Below, in pieces: positions 51,601 to 60,600 of a stretch of 64,000 nt of DNA. Each line of letters begins with the position of its first letter. Positions within the stretch are counted from its first letter, which is position 1. The notes under the pieces are model-generated. The model saw only the letters and a program-made list of their open reading frames with translations, did not search any database and had not been told where the DNA came from. The DNA comes from Sipunculus nudus (lineage: Eukaryota > Annelida > Sipuncula > Golfingiida > Sipunculidae), in NCBI GenBank assembly GCA_026874595.1, contig CM049306.1, positions 12,915,019-12,979,018 on the forward strand, read 5' to 3'. A program made the position numbers and the translations under genes.

Positions 51601-54600
51601 GGTTTAACAGTGTTATTCACACCTAGGCCCCACCAACTTTAAGAGATATTAAAGAAATGCTACAAAGTATTTATATCTTCTTAAATCTTGTCAGTTAGCA
51701 CTTACATTAGGTCCTAATATTTTACCATATTTGAATATAATGATTAAATTCCTGAACTTTTTTTCTTTAAAAAAATCAAAATTGTCCAAGTCTCAACAAA
51801 AAGAATTTTTTAACATTAAAATTATAAGCTTTGTCTTGCATATTAGTCCTGTGTATCGAAGCGGTGGGTCAGGGTCTCTGTTGTTACTGTTCATCGCTGA
51901 AAAAATGTGAAATTATAAGATTCATCTTGTTTAGAGTACAGGTCTGTCAACAGAATGGGGTGGGGGGGGGGGGAGAGAAAGGCTCCCTGTGGTATTTATG
52001 CTGGCAGCCTGATCAAGCTCAACAAGAGAGAGGGCTTGCCAGAGTGATGGGATTACATAACAGCCTGGGGAGCACAGAGAGTTGCACTGAATGACCTACA
52101 GTGACCTCAGTGGACTGCTTGACAATGTAAGGGAATACAACAAGAGCCTCCAAACAAATTCAATAACTAGCCTAATTTTGAAGCTTTTATTTTTCAAATT
52201 TCAGATTTTAACAGATTTAATCCTTATGTGTACATGCCGTGAAAATAACATCCACAGTACTTACAGGAAAAAATTGTGCTGTAGCCAAAGTTGGGCAAAA
52301 TTTAAGGTACTGATTTTATACTTATGCTAATAACTTAAAAAAATTGCAAATTTCAGATCTAATTTTCCCTATACAATTGAATCTTGATTAAATGATGTTA
52401 TATTCCTGAAAAAAAAGTCTCAGCCATTCTTATGTTAAGTGAGTAAATATATATCTTGATTTTTTACAAGTTGCATTATGTTTGGGCCTATAACTTCAAC
52501 AAATTATGCAATACTGACCTAAATATTGGTATGTACATAGAAAATATATGAGAGAATATGAATATTTCGATTACATCTAACATTATGCCAATTTTTGGAT
52601 AACCAGGTAAACAAAAGTAGGGTCATGATGCTAGAAAATACAAATACATTAAGGCTTCTAAAAAAAAAATAGCTAGACTATTTTTTAAGCTTATACTTTC
52701 AAATTCAAAATTCATCAGATTAAATCCATATGTAAACTGACTGTGAAAAATAAATCAAATGTACTTATAAGAAAAAAACATGCCATGGTCAAATATAGGC
52801 AAAATTTAAGGTACCAATTTTTTATTTTTGCTAATATTTTAAAAAATTTAACAGATTTTGATCTAATTTTGGGTATACAATTTAATTTTGATTTATTAAA
52901 GATATATTACTGGAAAAAAAAAGTTCATAGCTTTAAAATGTTTTGTGTTAAGTGATCAAATATCTTTCCTGATTTTTTACAAAATGTATTATGTTTGAGC
53001 CCATAACTTTTTTTAAATCATATAATACAGACCTATTTTCTTGCATGTACATGGTAAATATAAGGAAAAACAGGTGAGTGGTTTCGTAGTTAGGCTGTCC
53101 TGAAATGTGAAAATAGGTTTTTAATAAAAAATTGAGGTTTTTCCTTAATTTCTCAAAGGAACAAAGTCCCAAAGACCCAGTTTTCGGCTTGGTAGGAGAT
53201 CTTGGGGACATCTAACATTATGCCAACAACCTTGGGAGCATACAGAGCTGCACTGAATGACCAACAGTGCCCACTGTGGACTGCTTGACAATATAAGGGA
53301 ATATAACAAGAGCCTCCAAAAAAAACAATAACTAGCCTAATTTTGCAGCTTTTATTTTCCAATTTCAGAGTTTAACAGATGAAATCCTTATTTGTACATG
53401 CTGTGAAAATTAGATCAACAGTACTTACAGGAGAAAAACGTGCCATGGTCAAAGTTGGGCAAAATTTAAGGTACCAATTTTTTATTTTTGCTAATATTTT
53501 TAAAAATTTAAAAGATTTTGATCTAATTTTTGGTATATAATTTAATTTTGATTAATTAAAGTTATATTACTGGAAAAAAGGTCCACAGCTTTAAAATTTT
53601 TTGTGTTAAGTGATCAAATATCTTTCCTGAATTTTTACAAAATGCATTATGTTTGGGCCCATAACTTTTTTAAATTAAATAATACAGACATAATTTCTGG
53701 CATGTACATAGAAACTATATAGAGGAATATTTATAGTAAATATGAGGAAAAACAGATGAGTGGTTTTGATATTAGGCAGTCCTGAAGTGTGAAAATAGGT
53801 TTTTAATAAAAAATTGAGGTTTTTCCTTAATTTCTCAAAGGAACGAAGTTGCAAAGACCCAGTTTTCGGCTTGGTAGGAGATCTTGGGGACATCTAACAT
53901 TATGCCAAATTTTGGATTCCTAGGTCTTACGGTTTCAAAACGTGCCACATCTACAGACGGACGGACGGACGGATGGACAGACGCACGGACGATGGACAAT
54001 GGACCAGGACTATAGCTCAGATGACTCATAGTCAGCTGAGCTAAAAATACGCTGAATCCCACAAAATTTGATATGTGACAGATTATTGCATAAAATCTGG
54101 GAATTATTGCATAAAATCTGGGAATGGTAGCTCCTGCTATTCCTGAGAAATAATGGATTAATGTACAGATGAACAATGACCCCCATACAAAAATAGGTCA
54201 ATTCAGGTGGTGCCACCAATGCCTGAATTTCATATATGACTCATGTGACCAACACTGGCAAAAAATTTGGTGATGATAGATCTGGCTGTTTCTGAGACTG
54301 TATGCTTTTTTGGACAGATGACTAAGTTCAACTTCCTGAACAAAATTGAGGGAGATGGTATAAAAGATTATTTCTGTGAAATATTGAACAATTTGGCTTG
54401 AGTGTTTCGGAGGAGAAGATTTTTAAAGTTTTTTTTTAGCTTTTTCTCTATAAAATTTAAGAAAATTTTCAGATGGCTAATTTTTTGCATTAAATTTCAT
54501 GATGCTAGCTCCAATCATTTTCAAAATAGTATGGGTAAACGTACAGAAGACAAACGCTGCCACACCATCGCATTAGTTCACAGGTTCACTAAAAATTAAT

Positions 54601-57600
54601 ACAGATGCATATTGAATGCAAAATTGTAATACAGATACATCTCACTGATGGCAAAATTAATTTGACTATGGATACCAATTTTTTATAATCCATGAACAGC
54701 CGTCTTTATATACCCACAGTGAGCTGTATAGCTGTGATTGTAAACATTGCCTGGCATGAGGAATATCTAAAAATCATAAATCTACATTTTTTAAAAGCTT
54801 TTAAAATACATTCTTGTCAATATTAACCATAGATAACCTGAAATCTAAATGTCTAGAGGCATGATGTAATAAATGCTGATAAACTGGTGCCAGTCTAGAT
54901 GTATCTAGATGTATCTGTGTATCTGCTTCACACAGCTAACATATATGGTAAAATGACTCAATTGAACCTTTATAATTCAGCAAAAATTCATTCTTTTGAA
55001 CCATAAAAGACAATTATTTTAAGAATTATTGAGGGGATTATTCTTGTAAAATATTAAACAAACTGGCCTCAGTATCATCAGTCGAAAAACGTTTTGTAGG
55101 TTTATAACTCATATGGGAAAATACAGCAAAATGGCAAATTTCAGCTTCCCATAACTCAGCCAAAAATCACTGAACCAAAACCATTTGAACAAACTTGAAT
55201 TATCAACATCTAAGGATAATCAATGTGTCAGATTTAAGAGTTTGGCCCAGTGGTTTTTGAGAAGAAGATTTTTGTAGCCACTTAGCTAACATGGGCTGTT
55301 ATGGCATATGACTAAATTCAGCTTCCCATAACTCAGCCAAAATTCACTGAACTGAGACCATTTGAACAAACTTGAATAATCAACATCTAAGGATAATTAA
55401 TGTGTGAGATTTAAGAATTTGGCCCAGTGGTTTTTGAGAAGAATATTTTTTTAGCCACTTAGCTAAAATGGGCTGTTATGGCATATGACTAAATTCAGCT
55501 TCCCATAACTTAGCCAAAAGTCACTGAACTGAGACCAGTTGAACAAACTTCAGAAAGCACTACCCTAGGATCATTTCTGTGCGATATTAAACAATTTGGC
55601 CATTTCGTTTGAGAGAAGAAGTTATTTGTAGCTGTCAGTATGATACGGGCACTGATGACCCCCGTACAAAAAAGGCCGATGCAGGTGGCGCCACCAATAC
55701 CTTGATTTCAGATATGACTCATGTGACCAACATTGGCATAAAATTTGGTGATGATAGCTCAAGCCGTTTCTGAGATTGTAAATTTAGTATGCTTTTTTGG
55801 ACAAATTACTAAGTTCAACTTCCTGTAACTCTGCCAAAAATCACCGAACTTAAACCATTCAAACAAACTTGAGAGATTGTTCCAGGAATCATTTCTGTAC
55901 AATATTGGACAATTTGGCTGAACAGATTCAGAGGAGAAGATTTTTTTAAGCTTTTTTAGCTTTTACCCTATAAAATCTAAGAAAATGCAGTTAGCCTAAA
56001 AATAAGCAAAATCTGATAGAGTTTTTTAGATGACTAATTTTATGCATACAATTTCATGATACTAATTCTTGCCGTTTTCAAGATAGTATGGGTTAACGTA
56101 CAGACCCCGGACGCCGGACGCCGGAGACGCCACACCATCGCATAAGCTCACAGGTTTGCTAAAAATCAGTGTTACCACCTTGAGGGAACTATTTGAACAG
56201 TTCCTGGGCTTGGTGCTCAGATATGAATCAAATTGCACAACGTATAGGTTTCATTTTTTACTCATATATTGAGGTATCTGTGAAAGACAAAGGCGCACAT
56301 TGAAAACTCCTGTTCTTATTAGCAATATTTCCCTGGACACCAAACAACTAAGAGATCTGGACATTTTCTCTCCATCATCAAATAATAAAATTAAACTTGA
56401 AGCTTTCCTCTGAAAGTGTCCAGTGAAATATTTTTTTACTCAGAAAGACCTGAGTATACACCAGGATAGTGCAGATTGGTTAATATTCCCCTTAAGGCAC
56501 AGTCCATCAGAAAATGGATCGCTCACACATCATCCTGAATTAGTCTCTGATCATGAAGAAGCAGATGTCCCAATCATCCAGTTGTCCTCTTTTGGGGTAA
56601 GAAATGAACTGAAACAGATCGTTATCATCGCATGTACATGTATTGTGCTGTTTGTGTCAAGTGGACTTAATGCACTGTGGCTCAGAAGGAGAACTGGAGA
56701 CAAAAACGAGGTATATTCCAATTCATGATCCGACAGAAGAGTCGGCCAGTTTATATTTATGTTCTTCGAGTCATTCATGTCTTGACTGGAAATGGTGTTA
56801 CTAGCAAATTTGGACCACTGTACCAAAGCAACAACAATAAAGCAATTGTCTCCAATACCCTTTCTTAGAGATTTCAGACAGATGAATGGAAATATACAAG
56901 ACAGTGCAATGCAGGAAAATACCTTGATCAGGTACTAACTGTGGAAATCATAGCAACTGTCAATCATTTGCGGTACACAATGAAGCATCAACGAACAGGA
57001 ACTTCACTTCATGATCTACCACCAACAAACAATTCTAACCAGGGCCGTATCTTAAAGCATTCTATAACACATACACTATTTTCTCTAGTGTGTATGGTCT
57101 TTCAGGAAGCAGAGACTTCCCTGCTTCATATTCTGAGAATTTCCAGCAAGTAAAACGCACCCATGTAAAATCGAAATGTGGAAAGTTGCACACAATAAAT
57201 CTGAATAAGTTATGATGGACTTGGTACCCATTAGATATGAAACTTGCATGCAAAGAGATATGTATTATCCGTTGATACATGCTGATTTCATCAATTTCTT
57301 TACATTCAAAACTTATAATCAACAATTTGTCAATGTAGCTTGAGTTCTAAGGATGTTATGTTAAATGTTAAGACACTCTGGCATATAGGCAGCCATACTA
57401 AATTTTGTCATTATCAAATACTTTATCGACCAAATAATTTCAAGAGATACCTTGACCTTGAAGACCCCAAAATCAATCACCAAGCTGCATTCCTTGGTGA
57501 ATTTTGGATGATTCAATGAAATGGCTGCCATATCAGAGCCATATTGAATTCTAAATATACCTGATGACGATTTTGGTAGTTTTTTTAACATTGAAAAGTT

Positions 57601-60600
57601 AACAAAAGACAACAAAATCAGTCTTGTCTCGATTCTTTAGTGAGTTACTCATGATTCAATTGTGCAGCTGCTATATTGGTAGCCATAATGGTAACCATGT
57701 TGAATTTTACCATAACCTAATACAGTATTGTCTTAAAAATAGTTTCAATAGATCCTTTAACCCTTAAAACATAGGCAAGACATCGAAATATCATCCCCTA
57801 CCTTAATTCCATGGATAGTCAGACATGGTGCAATGGTGCAGTGGCCGTAATGGCAGCCATTTTAAATATCATGATAACCAAATCCTGTATTGTCTTTAAA
57901 AAAGGTTTAAATAGATTCTTTGACCCTGAAAACATAGGCAAAGACATCAAAATATCAACCCCTATTTTAATTCCTTGGATTGTCATACACGATCCGATGG
58001 TTCATTGGTTGCTCTCTTTGCAACCATGTTAAATATCCACTTAACCAGGACCAGTATAGTCTTGAAAATAATTAAAAGAGACTCCTGGGCTCTAAAAACA
58101 TAGACGATAACACTAAAATCAACCCCCTACCTTGATTCCTTGGCTTGTCATATGCAATTCAATTGTACAGCGCCCATATTTACAGCCATATTGAATATCA
58201 CCGAAACCAAATAGGGTATAGTCTTGAAAATGGTTTCAATAGATTCCTTGACCTTGAAAACAAAGGCAAAGACACAAAAATCATTCCCCTACCTCAATTA
58301 CTTTTGAATAATGTATGATTTTATGGAACGACGGCCATATTAACAGCCATTTTGAATTTAACTGTAAACAAATACGGTATTGTTTTGGAAATGGGTTCAA
58401 TAGATTCCTTGACCTTGAAAACATAGGCAAAGACACCAAAATCATTCCCTTACCTCAATTACTTTTTGAGTGTTGTATGATTTTATGGTACGGCGGCCAT
58501 ATTGGCATCCATATTCAATCTAGTGTAAACAAGTACGGTTTTGTCTTAGAAATGGTTTCAATTGATTGCTTGATGATGAAAACATAGGCAAAGACACCAA
58601 ACTCATTCCCCTACCTCAGTTATTTTTTTAATAATGAATGATTTTATGGGACGACGGCCATATGAACAGCCATATTGAATTTAACCGTAAAAAATACGGT
58701 ATTGTTTTGGAAATGGGTTCTATAGATTCCTTGACCATGAAAACATAGGCAAAGACACCAAAATCATTCCCTTACCTCAATTACTTTTTGAGTTATGTAT
58801 GATTTTATGGTATGGGGGCCATATTGACAGCCATATTAATTCTAGTGTATACAAGTACAATATTGTGTTGGAAATGGGTTCAATAGATTCCTTGACCTTG
58901 AAAACATAGGCAAAGACACCAAAATCATTCCCTTACCACAATTACTTTTCGAGTTATGTAAGATTTTATGGTACGGCGGCAATATATGCAGCCATATTGA
59001 ATATCACCATAACCAAACACGGTTTTGTCTTGGAAAGGGTTTCAGTATATTGCTAGACAATGAAAACATAGGAAAAGACACCAAAATCATTCCCCTACCT
59101 CAATTATTGTTCGAGTTATACATGATTCAATGGTTCGGCGGCAATCTTGGACGCCATCTTGAATTTCACCCTTTCTGCCCACGATCCAGGATGTCTACCC
59201 AAGTTTTTTTTACTCCCATAAGGGTGTCCTACCTGGATCAGAAGTCAAAATTAGGGGACATATGATTGCACACAGGACTCCCCTCAGCCCCAGGATTGTA
59301 AACCATTCGAACAAACTTGAGAGAGATGGTATAAGAGATAATTTCTGTGAAATATTGAACAATTTGGCTGCTCTGTTTTGGCATAGAAGATTTTAAAAGG
59401 CTTTTTTAGCATTTTCTCTATAAAATCTAAGAAAATGCAGTTAACCAACTAGATGTGTCAGAACGACACGAATGCCCCCGCCTAGGGCAAATTAGAAACA
59501 TTTGTTAAAGTTTGAAATTTTTTTAAGTTCAGGAGGTGTCGTATGGTCATAAGTTGGTCAACAAGGGCAAAATGCAAACTCGATCTGTAACGGGTCATTA
59601 TCAAGCAACGTACCAAAAATCAGGCCAGTATCTGCAGGCATTGTGAAAAAACTCCATACATGCGCATTTTCCATAAAAATTTCTGTCTTTCATGAAATTT
59701 CATGACAAAGGAGCTGTAAAACAATCAAAAGTAGGTCAACCGAGACAAAACACGAACATGATCTGTAACTGTCATTATCTGCCCACACATAAAAAATCAG
59801 GGCGGTATCTGCAGGCATTGAGGAAAAAAGTCCTTACATATGCAATATATGTTATGAAAATTTCTATTTTTCATGAAACTTTCTATGTTTAGGAACAGTC
59901 AAATGGTCCTAAGTAGGTCAACTGGGACAAAACAAGAACTCAATCTGTAACAAGTCATTATCTGGCCACACACTCAAAATCAGGCCTGTATCTGCAGGCA
60001 CTGCGAAAAAAAAGTATGTACATGTGCACTTTTTTATGAAATTGTCTATGTTAGAGCACCGTCAAACGGTCAAAAGTAGGTCAACTGGGACAAATCGTAC
60101 AGTCGATCTGTAACTGGTCATTATCTGCCCACACACCAAAAATAAGGCCAATATCTGCAGGCATTGCGAAAAAAAGACTGTACATGTGTATTTGTCATGA
60201 AAGTTAATATTTTTCATGAAATTTTCTATGTTCAATCCTGAGCTGTAAAACTATCAAAAGTAGGTCAACTGACACGAAACACGAACTCGATCTGTAACTG
60301 GTCTATATCTGCCAGAAACCAAAAATCAGGCCAATATCTGCAGGCATTGTGAAAAAACGTCCGTACATGTGTACTTGTCATGAAAATTTCTATTTTTCAT
60401 CAAATTTTCTCAGTTAAGGAGGCGTAAAACTTTCAAACTAGGTCAACCGGGACGAAACGCGAAATCGATCTGTAACTGGTCTATATCTGCCCACACAACA
60501 AAAATCAGGCCAATATCTGAAGACATTGCAAAAAAAAGTCTGTACATGTGTATTTGTCATGAAAATTTCTATTTTTCATGAAATTTTCTAAGTTTAGGAG

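Larger units (their letters stand above)
49246..59298. mobile_element. Foldback-like element, about 10 kb, with long satellite-filled inverted arms
   Basis: Left terminus TAGTCCAGGGGCTGAGG and right terminus (inverted) CAATCCTGGGGCTGAGG are flanked by TAA (49243-49245 and 59299-59301). They interrupt one family C element. Inside both ends lie inverted arms of roughly 160-bp tandem units (CATACATAACTCGAAAAGTA; AATATGGCTGCCAATATGGC). The left arm runs to about 50290 (six units); the right arm covers about 57400-59298 (ten or more units). The loop holds family B and C elements and a gene fragment. Long tandem-repeat TIRs are the hallmark of foldback elements. No transposase is seen. Confidence 0.6.
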
